Positions 27,067 to 35,761 of a stretch of DNA of 64,000 nucleotides are shown here, piece by piece. Numbering within the stretch: position 1 is the stretch's first letter; each line of letters begins with the position of its first letter. The DNA comes from PFL25 sp046260155 (lineage in GTDB: Bacteria > Chloroflexota > Anaerolineae > Anaerolineales > UBA4823), in NCBI GenBank assembly GCA_046260155.1, contig JBJYXV010000063.1, forward strand, positions 186,001-250,000, given 5' to 3'. The position numbers and the translations under genes were made by a program. The notes beneath the pieces were generated by a model, which worked only from the letters and a program-made list of their open reading frames with translations, was not told the DNA's origin and did no database searches.

Positions 27067-27336
27067 GTGCTTATGGGTTACTTTCCATTCAAAGTGTCGA
27101 GGCTGTTGGTTGATAATTATTTGCACAATACCACTTCTGGTCCAAATATAGAGATGATTGAATTATCAACCTTGGAATGGTTGATTCTACTGATGGTAGT
27201 GATCGTGTTTGTCTGGATATTAATTATTCTCCAGGCGAGGTCATTTGGGTCTCATCAATTCGAGCTGGACGCACTTAATGAACACAATAGGCCTGCAGGA
27301 GGTAACAGCGGTACGAAGGGGATCGAAAATGCTTAG
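27067..27336 (+). CDS. Small single-pass membrane protein
   Basis: The 89-residue frame begins at GTG 27067 with GAGGAG just upstream (ATG 27073 is an alternative). It has one clear membrane helix (LEWLILLMVVIVFVWILIIL, about 40-59) and a polar C-terminal tail. I recognise no family. The downstream DUF4332 gene is 121 bases away on the same strand. Support is limited to the binding site and the membrane helix. Confidence 0.45.
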   Translation: MLMGYFPFKVSRLLVDNYLHNTTSGPNIEMIELSTLEWLILLMVVIVFVWILIILQARSFGSHQFELDALNEHNRPAGGNSGTKGIENA

Positions 27337-27457
27337 GTGAAGCTTGACGAATCATCAGGTTCAGATTTTTATTTAGTTTTCTGGGATGAATCCAGTAATA
27401 TAATTTTTGTTAGAAAGAGTTACGGAGCTAAATCAATCAAATTAAAGGAGAATGTGA

Positions 27458-27862
27458 ATGGCATCATTAATAAAAATAGAAGGTATCGGAGAAAAATACG
27501 CAACCCAATTGAAGATGGTTGGAATAAGCACCACGGAAACTTTGCTTGATCGAGGAAGTACTCCCAAGGGCCGAAAAGAGATAGCTGATAAATCTGGTAT
27601 CTCAAAAAAACTAATTCTTGAATGGGTCAATCTTGCTGATCTTTTCCGTATCAAAGGTGTTGGAGAAGAGTATTCTGACCTTCTGGAAGAAGCAGGTGTA
27701 GATACAGTCGTTGAATTGGCAACGCGGGTTCCTACCAATCTCTATACATCTTTAGTTGAAGTGAACAAAAAGAAGAAATTGGTTCGAAAACTACCTACCG
27801 CAAATCAGGTCAGTGACTGGGTCAAGCAAGCTAAAAAATTGCCGCGTGTCGTAGAATATTAG
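27458..27862 (+). CDS. DUF4332 helix-hairpin-helix-like protein
   Basis: This is a 134-residue protein consisting only of a DUF4332 region: two HhH-like turns (IEGIGEKYATQLKMVGI at about 5-21 and IKGVGEEYSDLLEEAGV at about 68-84), each followed by a helical segment, ending KLPRVVEY. The fold suggests nucleic-acid or protein binding, but the role of the family is unknown. It is a paralogue of the C-terminal half of the protein at 4403-5116. AAGGAG is seven bases before the ATG and a terminator follows. Confidence 0.82.
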   Translation: MASLIKIEGIGEKYATQLKMVGISTTETLLDRGSTPKGRKEIADKSGISKKLILEWVNLADLFRIKGVGEEYSDLLEEAGVDTVVELATRVPTNLYTSLVEVNKKKKLVRKLPTANQVSDWVKQAKKLPRVVEY

Positions 27863-27868
27863 GATCTG

Positions 27869-27910
27869 ACTTCCAGGGTTTTTGATTTCATACCTTGGAA
27901 GTTATTTTTT
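27869..27910 (+). terminator. Intrinsic terminator after the DUF4332 gene
   Basis: ACTTCCAGG at 27869-27877 pairs with CCTTGGAAGT at 27893-27902 with one bulged base. It is followed by a run of seven T beginning at 27905. Confidence 0.8.
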
Positions 27911-28068
27911 TAATATTATAACAAGACGAGTCCACCAGGAATGTGGACCGGCTGATTTGCTGTTATTGATCGCATTGATCGAAATATTGATAGTTCAATT
28001 GCAGAACGTTCGTAAACATGGGATTTTACAAATGAATATCCCATTCCCTTAGGAGATGAATTCACAAG

Positions 28069-29301
28069 ATGAGGGCTATCCAATTTAACTTCACCATACC
28101 GAGATATGCATTGGGCTTGGCTCTCGGAAAAATATCTTCAAATATTTACTGGTCTGGCTTGTCGTGCATGCAATACAAGCATATCCCGAAGCCAGAGCTA
28201 CCCGGTGATGAGTGGGTTTTAATCAAAACCCGTTTGGGGGGTATTTGCGGGACAGATCTTTCTGCAGTGAAGTTAACTGCCAGCACATATTCAACACCTT
28301 TAATTACCTTTCCCTTTGTCCTTGGCCATGAAAACATTGGAAGAATAGAAGGTGTTGGCAAAGGTGTGAAAAATTGGGCTGTCGGTGAGCGGGTGGTTGT
28401 TGAACCTTCATTGTGGTGTAAACCCAGGGGATTCAAGGAAATGTGCGTTTTTTGTGAAAAAGGAGAGATCAACCATTGTATCAATATCACTGGAGGTGAT
28501 GTCTCTCCAGGGATTGGAGTTGGTTTGTGCCATGATACGGGGGGGAGCTGGGCACCTTATTTCGTCGCTCATCAAGCACAGCTCTATAGAGTACCTGATG
28601 GAATCAGTGATGAGAGTGGCATGATGATCGAACCTTTTGCGATTGCCCTCCACGCCGTGCTGGAAACCTTCCCCAAGGATGATGATCAAATATTGATTAT
28701 CGGTGCTGGGACCATAGGATTATGTGTAATCGCTGCCCTCCGTGCGCTGGGTTCAAATGCAGAAATCATCGTATTGGTTCGCTATGGATTCCAGGCAGAA
28801 GCAGCGAAATTACTGGGTGCAACGCATGTTATCCGAAGTTCGAAAGATGCCAATTACTATCGCGAGGTTGTTGATTTAAGTGGAGCAGTGATGAAGAATC
28901 CAATCATGGGGAAACCGATGGTGGTCGGTGGGGTTGATAGTGTTTTTGATTGTGTAGGAAGTAATACTTCTCTGGATGATGCGGTGCGATTTACCCGAAA
29001 TGGAGGTCGGGTTGTCCTCGTGGGTGAAGCGGGAATAATAAGCAAATTAGATTGGACTCCTATACTTACCCAGGATCTCGAAGTAAAAGCTGCTTATCTC
29101 TATAACCATGCGGAGAAATTTCAGGGTCATAGGTGGAAGACATTTGATCTGGCGATCGATCTGATGAAAAACAACAAGGTAGACATCGGGTGGTTGGTGA
29201 CCCATAAGTTCAAGCTGGCAGATTATAAAAGTGCTTTTCCTATGTTAATGAACCGAAAGCAGGCAGAGGCGATAAAGGCTGCCTTTGTTTTCGAGGATTG
29301 A
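28069..29301 (+). CDS. Zinc-dependent alcohol dehydrogenase-family (MDR) enzyme
   Basis: The 410-residue medium-chain dehydrogenase has the catalytic zinc ligand Cys in GGICGTDLS and the GHE motif (VLGHENIGRIEGVG). Cysteines in a lobe-like region (MCVFCEKGEINHC) could hold the structural zinc. The NAD(P)-binding Rossmann motif is IIGAGTIGLCVIAAL (about 205-220). Family members oxidise alcohols or polyols, or reduce the matching ketones. The AGGAG lies 13 bases before the ATG, longer than usual, so the start is not certain. It stands alone and the substrate cannot be inferred. Confidence 0.88.
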   Translation: MRAIQFNFTIPRYALGLALGKISSNIYWSGLSCMQYKHIPKPELPGDEWVLIKTRLGGICGTDLSAVKLTASTYSTPLITFPFVLGHENIGRIEGVGKGVKNWAVGERVVVEPSLWCKPRGFKEMCVFCEKGEINHCINITGGDVSPGIGVGLCHDTGGSWAPYFVAHQAQLYRVPDGISDESGMMIEPFAIALHAVLETFPKDDDQILIIGAGTIGLCVIAALRALGSNAEIIVLVRYGFQAEAAKLLGATHVIRSSKDANYYREVVDLSGAVMKNPIMGKPMVVGGVDSVFDCVGSNTSLDDAVRFTRNGGRVVLVGEAGIISKLDWTPILTQDLEVKAAYLYNHAEKFQGHRWKTFDLAIDLMKNNKVDIGWLVTHKFKLADYKSAFPMLMNRKQAEAIKAAFVFED

Positions 29302-29631
29302 AAACTGCAATAAAATTTTGCTTGGCAGTATGGGTTGGGCGGGAAAAATATGAGATCGATTAACAATTCTTCCCAGATATTCCAGAGATATATATAATTC
29401 AGCGACTCACAATTCCAGCAATCTGTTTTGGGGATCTCAAAACTCTTCCCATTTTTTCGTATAGACAACTGAAGAATTTTGTATTCATAAACCTGGTTCA
29501 GATATAGAATTAACAATTTAATCAATCTAATCTGGTAAGATTTGGAAAAATTAACCCACCTGGATCAGGGGATACGCTGGTTATAACCTGTTCTTTAACG
29601 GAAATTTCGATGTTTTTGCGAGGAGGTAGAT
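29302..29631 (+). other. Intergenic stretch before folE
   Basis: This holds 330 bases without a supported gene. TGGTAAGAT at 29533-29541 resembles an extended -10 about 90 bases before folE, but without a convincing -35. Confidence 0.4.
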
Positions 29632-30306
29632 ATGGAAGATAGAAAATCGATTGGGGATATCATTTGGCTGAATGATGTCGGAGTAGAAGAGAATTATGGG
29701 TTTGGGGATAATGACTATGGATCTATAAGTGATCCAGACGAATCCGAAAAATTGGAAAATATTGAATCGGCTGTGCGCTTGATTTTGTCGAATGTAAACG
29801 AGGACCCGGACCGTCAGGGTTTGATTGGAACGCCAAACCGGATCGCCCGTATGTACTCTGAAATCTTGGGCGGGTACAGCGTTGATTTGGGAAAATTGGT
29901 TAATGGTGCATTGTTCGATGTAACCTACGATGAGATGATTGTCGTAAAGGATATCGAGTTCTACAGTATGTGCGAACACCACATGCTACCGTTCTTTGGT
30001 AAGGCTCACGTGGCATATATCCCTTCAAATAAAGTTATTGGTCTATCTAAAATTCCCCGTATTGTGGAGATGTTTTCTAGGCGCTTACAGGTTCAAGAGC
30101 GGATGACCCGCCAGATTGCAGATACGATTGATGAAATTCTTGACCCTCAGGGAGTTGCCGTAATTGTCGAGGGTAGTCATATGTGTTCGATGATGCGTGG
30201 AGTGAAGAAGCAGGAAGCGTCGATGATTACCAGTGCGATGCTTGGAAGTTTTAAAACCAACGAAAAAACCCGGAATGAATTCCTCAGCCATGTAAGGGGT
30301 AACTAA
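29632..30306 (+). CDS. folE: GTP cyclohydrolase I
   Basis: The 224-residue enzyme converts GTP to 7,8-dihydroneopterin triphosphate, the first step of folate (and pterin) synthesis. The catalytic core is intact: the first zinc Cys and the His pair in SMCEHHMLPFFGKAHVAYIP, and the later SHMCSMMRGV with the third ligand Cys. KIPRIVEMFSRRLQVQERMTRQ is the usual GTP-site helix. An acidic N-terminal extension of about 45 residues is less conserved. AGGAGG precedes the ATG. It is a single gene closed by a terminator; no other folate genes are in the window. Confidence 0.97.
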   Translation: MEDRKSIGDIIWLNDVGVEENYGFGDNDYGSISDPDESEKLENIESAVRLILSNVNEDPDRQGLIGTPNRIARMYSEILGGYSVDLGKLVNGALFDVTYDEMIVVKDIEFYSMCEHHMLPFFGKAHVAYIPSNKVIGLSKIPRIVEMFSRRLQVQERMTRQIADTIDEILDPQGVAVIVEGSHMCSMMRGVKKQEASMITSAMLGSFKTNEKTRNEFLSHVRGN

Positions 30307-30333
30307 TAAATATACACATTTGAATCAATAAAG

Positions 30334-30372
30334 TAACGACTGCTCAAATTAGTCAGCAGTTGTTATTTTATT
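30334..30372 (+). terminator. Intrinsic terminator after folE
   Basis: TAACGACTGCT at 30334-30344 pairs with AGCAGTTGTTA at 30355-30365 with one G-T pair. A T-rich tail (TTTTATT) follows. Confidence 0.85.
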
Positions 30373-30502
30373 CATGGATCTAATCAAGAATCATGTTGGA
30401 ACCGTGAATCGGATTGTTTTTTAGAAGGGGTGAAAAGGATTGTGAACTACCAGCGCGTCGAACTCACCTGGAGTAAGAAGCTTGGTTTACTCGCAAGGAA
30501 AC

Positions 30503-30991
30503 CTACTGGTGCTCATAGACGTAGAAAATGTAATCTTGAGATACTGTTCTGATTCCCAAATCTGTTAGTAATCTAAGCACTTGTGCCCGATGATCAGTAC
30601 CATGATTAACTACGTGAAGCAGCACCTGCCACAAAATGAGATCTTTATCCTCTCCTTCTTTGAATGGTTTTTCGAATAACATGTCGTCCCGTAATGTTGA
30701 GAGATAGTCGTGCATCTTCTGCTCAACCTGATTCCAGTATGTACGAATGATTTTCCGATCGTTAAAATCAGCAGGATTAAGCGGTTCTGGGATTTCTGCG
30801 CCACGCAATCCGCTGAACCATGTATCATCAACACTGATGAGATGAACGATTTGGTTTCGAACAGATCCGTGTGAGTAACCAAAATCTTGGGTGAATTGTT
30901 CTATAGTCAGTGATGGGATATATGCATCCCAAAGATTGCGATTTTCAGTGAAGTGATAATCATAGAAATGCCGAAAAGCATTTGCATCCAT
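30503..30991 (-). CDS. DinB-family protein
   Basis: This is a 162-residue four-helix-bundle protein of the DinB/YfiT type. Candidate metal ligands are the histidine in NQIVHLISVDDTWF and the pair in LLHVVNHGTDHRAQVL, the typical three-histidine arrangement. Members are often thiol-dependent transferases or damage-inducible proteins of unknown substrate. A GAGGAG lies about 12 bases before the ATG. It faces folE across a terminator and has no partner gene. Confidence 0.88.
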   Translation of the reverse strand: MDANAFRHFYDYHFTENRNLWDAYIPSLTIEQFTQDFGYSHGSVRNQIVHLISVDDTWFSGLRGAEIPEPLNPADFNDRKIIRTYWNQVEQKMHDYLSTLRDDMLFEKPFKEGEDKDLILWQVLLHVVNHGTDHRAQVLRLLTDLGIRTVSQDYIFYVYEHQ

Positions 30992-31260
30992 GGCAGAATT
31001 TACTCCTCAGAATGTTTTCTTTGGATCTTAGTACGGGTATCCTGGTGGAGTCAAGGTTAAAAAGAACTGCCAATCTTCAACTGAGCAGACTCAACTTTGG
31101 TCCTGGTGCTAATTTTCAGGTATGCGTCCATTCATCTTTTCATGGGGATGTACATGTTAATTCAGATCAATTTCGCCAATGAACCCAGGAGAGAGAATGA
31201 ATGTGACTTATAATCAGTAGGATTTGAAAATTCGATCTAAAGTAATAATTGGAGGAGAGA

Positions 31261-31947
31261 TTGAAATTCTCTCGGGTTTCCCTTGAAAATTGCGCATCTG
31301 CGGATGGATTGGTCGTTGTAATCGATGTCTTACGAGCTTTCTCAACCGCTGCATACGCCTTTGCAGCTGGTGCTGAGGACATTCACCTGGTCAGCACAGT
31401 TGAACAGGCATTCTCTCTGCGACGGGCGATCCCTGGCACCAAGATCATGGGGGAAGTTGATGGGCTACCGGTAAATGGATTTGATTTTGGAAATTCGCCC
31501 CCACAATTTGATGGCTTGAATTTAAAAGGTGTACATTTGATTCAACGAACCAGCGCCGGGACTCAGGGAGTGGTGAAAATCGGACATGTAGAACAGCGAA
31601 TTGCGACTGGATTCTGCACTGTTGGGGCAAGTATAAAATTCATTCAGCAGAAGTCTCCTGGAAAGGTTACTTTTCTGATTACAGGATTTCGTCCAGGTGG
31701 ATGGGGAGATGAAGATGAGGCCTGTGCGGATTTAATTGAAGCGAAATTATCTCAGAGGGAGGTTGATGTTGAACCCTACCTGCAAAGGGTCCGCGATTCC
31801 AAGACAGGCAGGTTATTCCAAGATCCAGAAATGTTTCAATTTCCCGTTGATGATCTCGAGTATTGTCTTGAAATTGATAAGTTCGATTTCGTCATGCCGG
31901 TGCAGGTTTCAGGTGAAAATCTCCTATTAAAAGCAGTTAAATTATGA
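31261..31947 (+). CDS. comB: ComB-like 2-phosphosulfolactate phosphatase family protein
   Basis: The 228-residue protein has the ComB hallmarks: VVIDVLRAFSTAAYAFAAGA near the start, IMGEVDGLPVNGFDFGNSP, and the RTSAGTQGV segment. ComB hydrolyses 2-phosphosulfolactate to sulfolactate, a step of coenzyme M synthesis in methanogens; bacterial members are widespread and not all are characterised. I prefer TTG 31261, five bases after GGAGG; a TTG at 31249 would precede the binding site. It has no sulfonate or coenzyme M partner gene here, so its role is open. Confidence 0.82.
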   Translation: MKFSRVSLENCASADGLVVVIDVLRAFSTAAYAFAAGAEDIHLVSTVEQAFSLRRAIPGTKIMGEVDGLPVNGFDFGNSPPQFDGLNLKGVHLIQRTSAGTQGVVKIGHVEQRIATGFCTVGASIKFIQQKSPGKVTFLITGFRPGGWGDEDEACADLIEAKLSQREVDVEPYLQRVRDSKTGRLFQDPEMFQFPVDDLEYCLEIDKFDFVMPVQVSGENLLLKAVKL

Positions 31948-31962
31948 TTTTTTCTTGCCTAT

Positions 31963-31971
31963 TGATATAAT
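31963..31971 (+). promoter_or_regulatory. Candidate extended -10 element
   Basis: TGATATAAT, a full extended -10 match, lies 100 bases before the phospholipase-D-like gene. There is no clear -35. Confidence 0.35.
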
Positions 31972-32070
31972 TTTCTTTCTTAACCAATATTGTGAAATTG
32001 GTAAGCAAATGTGTATCAATTTCAAAAAACATTAGCGGGTAAAATCTTGTAATAAGAATGATGAGGAAAA

Positions 32071-35000
32071 ATGGAGCGCAGAGAGACCAATTATCTTAGA
32101 AGTATATTCCTATCAGGGTTAGGGTTTGGGATTGGGGGAGTAATAGGAAACCTTGTCCTGTATCTTCTTGTCCGCAGCCAGATATTAGGGTGGCCGCTTA
32201 ATTTTGTCCCAGAAGGACAGCAATTAGCTCACCTTTTATCTATTCTCGTACTCATCATTTTAGGGATAGGGTTGTCGACTGGCCTCGGGGGAGCGATCGG
32301 TGGTTTTGCGCTAAGCATGGTCGATCCAATTTATCCAAGAAGGAAATATCTATGGAGATCAGCGATTTCTGCTGGATTGACCGAAGGTATATTGGTCATA
32401 CCTTTAATTTTGCTAACCAGCCTTCTAGCTTTATACAATAATGGATTAGATCGAGAACCAACCGGGCAAATCATAGTATTTGGAATTTATGGAATTATCT
32501 TTGGAATCATATTTGGATTGATTTTAGGTTTATCCACTGTTGTTTGGCGCCAGGTTTGGCGGGTGATATTAGCTTCCATAACAGGCTTTGGTTTGGGTGG
32601 GGCCGCGATCGGATATGTAATTCGCATCGCATATTATCCGGCTTCACTGGGTAAGCCTTTACCAAACTTCAGCTACTTGCTTCCCATCTTAACCTTTATT
32701 TTATTCGGAATAGGGGGTTTGTTCTTAGGTTGGGTTTATGAATGGATCACGCATTGGCGGATGGATAATGTTCCAGATGAGCCTGCCCGGTGGGTCAAGG
32801 TTGCTGGTGTACTGGTTGGGCTGTTAATCGCATTTTTTGTTGTCTCTAATTACCGGCAATTAGTTAAATTCCTCACTATCCGACCTGGCTCAGTATCAAC
32901 TCAAATTCCGATTGATACAGCAGGAGTCCATTGGCGTGAAGATCAGGTCTTTACCCGGGACCTTTTAAGCTCCGGTGGGGAGACTTTCAGCGTATCGGCT
33001 TCACCAAGCGGTGATGCAGCCGCAGTATGGGTAGAAGAGGGGGCGGCCAGGTCTGTAGTTTTTCTGTCCGACCGGACTGAGCAGGGGAATGGAGAATATC
33101 TTTGGAGCGAGCCAATTCAAATTTCAGTGTCACCTGATTTTGATTCGTTTCACCCTCAGGTCGTAAAGGATCATCAAAATCGAAACCATGTGGTTTGGGT
33201 CGAGCAAAATGCAGAATCATCGAATATCTTCTACCGAAGTTGTGATGGAAAAAATTGTGGACAGGAGGTTGTGTTATCCAGCCAATATGGGCCAAGCTGC
33301 GAAGGGTTGTTTGCTGATGATGCAGTCAGCTCTTATGATTGGCCCGCAGTGTCAATTGCCGGGGATCATTCGATCATGGCTATCTGGAGCAATCCTGAGA
33401 ACATCCTTTTTTATGCAACCTGGGATTATGCTCAAACATCTTCTTCTCCTCAGGTTGCTTGCCTTAAAGCGCCAGAGATCTCAGGAAACACAATTAACCA
33501 GTTCCAACCAAGGTTAAGCGGACGACCAGATGGCTCGTATAGTGCGGTCTTCTCCATTATTGAAACCGGAGAGGAAACTGTTTACGAAATGGAATATTAT
33601 GGTGAAAACTGGAGTACACCCCAGTCCTTGGGAAGCGGTAAAACCCCGGAAGTTTTCTCAGATCCCAATGGATTGACTTATTATGCCTGGTGTGATAGTG
33701 ATGGAAAAGTACGCATAAAAGATGGAAATACAGAATTAGTCGACATAATAGATTTCCCAGCCTGTATGAGCAGGCCGAGTATGTCACTTGCAGAAAATAG
33801 CGCTTTACATCTCGTGTGGTACTCCGACGAGGTCAGGAATAATCTCAATGTGGTGGCAAAAACCCATGTCATTTATGAGAGTATTCAAACTGACAGTGGA
33901 TGGTCTGATCCTGCTATCGTAGTGACGATGGATGAAATTTCGTTTCCGGTAATTGCCGGCCTTGGTAATGGGGACCTGAGTATATTGTGGAGTGAAAATT
34001 CTGGCAGGCAACTGAGGTCTGCTCTACAACCCGTGTATCAATGTTCTCCGGATGGGCTCGGGGATATTGGTCAAAAGATGCTTAATGTGATCGAATCTGG
34101 CGGGTATAGGCCGGAGGGTGAAAGCGTACCTTACTGCAATAATATTTACCTGGGCTTGATTTACATGCCCAATCCTAATCCCGCATATAGTCCCCAACCG
34201 CTGCAGCAAAATGGGGGATTTGCTGTCCTTTCTGACTTTGCTGATGTGGTCGAATATGAAGTCGATTTATCGGTAATGGAATGGGCACCGGATGAAGACA
34301 ACCAGGGTTTGAATCCAGGCAGCGTGTATATTCGAGAGATCGCCAAGCTTTACCAGCAGATTCGGAACAACCCGGCTCGCTACCCTCGAGGGCTTACCGT
34401 GCGAATTTTATTGGGAAACTATCCTGAATTAACCAAGCTGGAATGGGGAGAACAGATATGGAATGTTATCGCGGATTTGCGGAATGCAGGTGTGGATAAA
34501 ATGGTTGACCCGGATATTGGCTGGAAAGTGGAGCTGGCAAATTATGAGGGGGTATATCCACACAGTCATACGAAATTCATGGTGATTGACGGAAAAATCT
34601 CAGTTGGAGCAGGTTTTAACTTTGGTTATCTACACTATCCATATGATCATCCATCCAATAAAGGTGGAGATCTCTTCGATTTGGGAATGATCTTAACTGG
34701 ACCGATCGCCCAGCAGGTGTTAGCCACATTTGATGATTACTGGCAAGGTGCCGAACAATTATATTGTCCTGAATTAACACCAGACCCGGGACTTCTGTGG
34801 ACGCGGGACTGTGTGCGCAGTAAGGCTCAGGCAACTCACGTGCCTGAAGTGCAAAAATATTACCTTCCTGTGGAGCAGGGAGATCTGAGCCACGCATTTT
34901 CACTGAACCGAAACATAAAATTTAAAGAATCTGACGACGTCCTGCTGACTGTGTTGTCCTCTGCACAAGAATCGATTGACATTTGGGAAGTCAATTTCTC

Positions 35001-35436
35001 TTTAGAGTTGATCTGTGCCCTTGATCTTGTGAATGATGAAGTTTGTTCTTATGATGATGCGCTAGATTATATGAAAGCCATCATGACCTCTGTTGAACAA
35101 AATCAAGCAAAAGTGAGAGTGCTGGTGGAAAAGATCAACAGCAACGGGATGGAAAACCGGATCGCTGCCAAGGAATTCACCCGGGAATTAAAGGATCGTG
35201 GATTAGACAAATATGTAGAAATTAGATTCTTCGAGGGAAGAATGCATTCGAAAGCTTTTCTAATCGATAATGAAATGCTTTTTGTTGGCAGCCAAAATTT
35301 TCATTACAGTGCTTGGGGAGAAGGAGGCCTGGCTGAATACAACGTTGCAACAGATGATCCACGGGCAATAACTACATTTAAGTCCCTGTTTGATTATTAT
35401 TGGGAAACTGGCATCCCGTGGGAGGAATACAAGTAG
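32071..35436 (+). CDS. Seven-TM protein with extracytoplasmic repeats and phospholipase D domain
   Basis: The 1121-residue protein begins with about seven membrane helices (residues 10-275). A large extracytoplasmic region of BNR/sialidase-like repeats follows (about 290-660; for example FDSFHPQVV then NHVVWVEQ). The C-terminal half is a phospholipase-D-superfamily enzyme with both HKD motifs, HTKFMVID (about residue 832) and HSKAFLID (about 1060). Each carries His, Lys and Asp, and GxxNF-type residues follow. The two motifs together form one active site for phosphodiester cleavage or transfer. Topology places it outside the membrane. The substrate may be a phospholipid or envelope polymer. 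Confidence 0.8.
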   Translation: MERRETNYLRSIFLSGLGFGIGGVIGNLVLYLLVRSQILGWPLNFVPEGQQLAHLLSILVLIILGIGLSTGLGGAIGGFALSMVDPIYPRRKYLWRSAISAGLTEGILVIPLILLTSLLALYNNGLDREPTGQIIVFGIYGIIFGIIFGLILGLSTVVWRQVWRVILASITGFGLGGAAIGYVIRIAYYPASLGKPLPNFSYLLPILTFILFGIGGLFLGWVYEWITHWRMDNVPDEPARWVKVAGVLVGLLIAFFVVSNYRQLVKFLTIRPGSVSTQIPIDTAGVHWREDQVFTRDLLSSGGETFSVSASPSGDAAAVWVEEGAARSVVFLSDRTEQGNGEYLWSEPIQISVSPDFDSFHPQVVKDHQNRNHVVWVEQNAESSNIFYRSCDGKNCGQEVVLSSQYGPSCEGLFADDAVSSYDWPAVSIAGDHSIMAIWSNPENILFYATWDYAQTSSSPQVACLKAPEISGNTINQFQPRLSGRPDGSYSAVFSIIETGEETVYEMEYYGENWSTPQSLGSGKTPEVFSDPNGLTYYAWCDSDGKVRIKDGNTELVDIIDFPACMSRPSMSLAENSALHLVWYSDEVRNNLNVVAKTHVIYESIQTDSGWSDPAIVVTMDEISFPVIAGLGNGDLSILWSENSGRQLRSALQPVYQCSPDGLGDIGQKMLNVIESGGYRPEGESVPYCNNIYLGLIYMPNPNPAYSPQPLQQNGGFAVLSDFADVVEYEVDLSVMEWAPDEDNQGLNPGSVYIREIAKLYQQIRNNPARYPRGLTVRILLGNYPELTKLEWGEQIWNVIADLRNAGVDKMVDPDIGWKVELANYEGVYPHSHTKFMVIDGKISVGAGFNFGYLHYPYDHPSNKGGDLFDLGMILTGPIAQQVLATFDDYWQGAEQLYCPELTPDPGLLWTRDCVRSKAQATHVPEVQKYYLPVEQGDLSHAFSLNRNIKFKESDDVLLTVLSSAQESIDIWEVNFSLELICALDLVNDEVCSYDDALDYMKAIMTSVEQNQAKVRVLVEKINSNGMENRIAAKEFTRELKDRGLDKYVEIRFFEGRMHSKAFLIDNEMLFVGSQNFHYSAWGEGGLAEYNVATDDPRAITTFKSLFDYYWETGIPWEEYK

Positions 35437-35532
35437 TTTTGGAAGAATTTTGATTATTGACTGGGAATAAAAACATTGGTAAACTCTTTGTCAACACAAT
35501 TCGAATTTGAGGAAAGGAGGCTTGATAGTTAG

Positions 35533-35595
35533 ATGCAAAAATTGATTGTTGTTGAGCAACTAATAGCCGCGCGCCTCCTGGTGATCCCAATATAG
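35533..35595 (+). CDS. Possible leader peptide rich in Ile/Leu/Val
   Basis: ATG 35533 follows AAAGGAGG by 12 bases and opens a 20-residue frame (MQKLIVVEQLIAARLLVIPI) in which 11 residues are Ile, Leu or Val. It is followed by two hairpins, as in amino-acid attenuators. The downstream gene is a kinase, not an amino-acid biosynthesis gene, and chance cannot be excluded. Confidence 0.3.
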   Translation: MQKLIVVEQLIAARLLVIPI

Positions 35596-35623
35596 ATTTG
35601 GCAGATCATACTGCTTGATAAAC

Positions 35624-35649
35624 ACCACAGGCGTGCAAATCCCTGTGGT
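35624..35649 (+). terminator. Hairpin 1 of the leader
   Basis: ACCACAGG at 35624-35631 pairs with CCTGTGGT at 35642-35649 across a 10-base loop, followed by TTATATTTT. It could end the upstream transcript or act as an antiterminator. Confidence 0.55.
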
Positions 35650-35704
35650 TTATATTTTAATCCCAGTTCCAGATTTTCTACTTTTCACAGGAAATCCAAA
35701 AAAC

Positions 35705-35740
35705 CAACCCACAGGGTTTATATCACCCGTGGGTTTTGAT
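35705..35740 (+). terminator. Hairpin 2 of the leader, terminator-like
   Basis: AACCCAC plus GGG (35705-35715) pair with CCC plus GTGGGTT (35725-35734) with one bulged A, followed by TTTT. It ends only about 25 bases before the kinase start codon. Confidence 0.6.
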
Positions 35741-35761
35741 CTATTAAAGGATATTTTAACG

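Larger units (their letters stand above)
35437..35761 (+). other. Structured leader before the RIO kinase gene
   Basis: These 325 bases contain, in order, AGGAGGC at 35515-35521 that can pair with GCCTCCT at 35573-35579, a 20-codon frame starting inside that loop, a hairpin at 35624-35649 and a terminator-like hairpin at 35705-35736. The arrangement resembles an attenuator. Confidence 0.45.
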
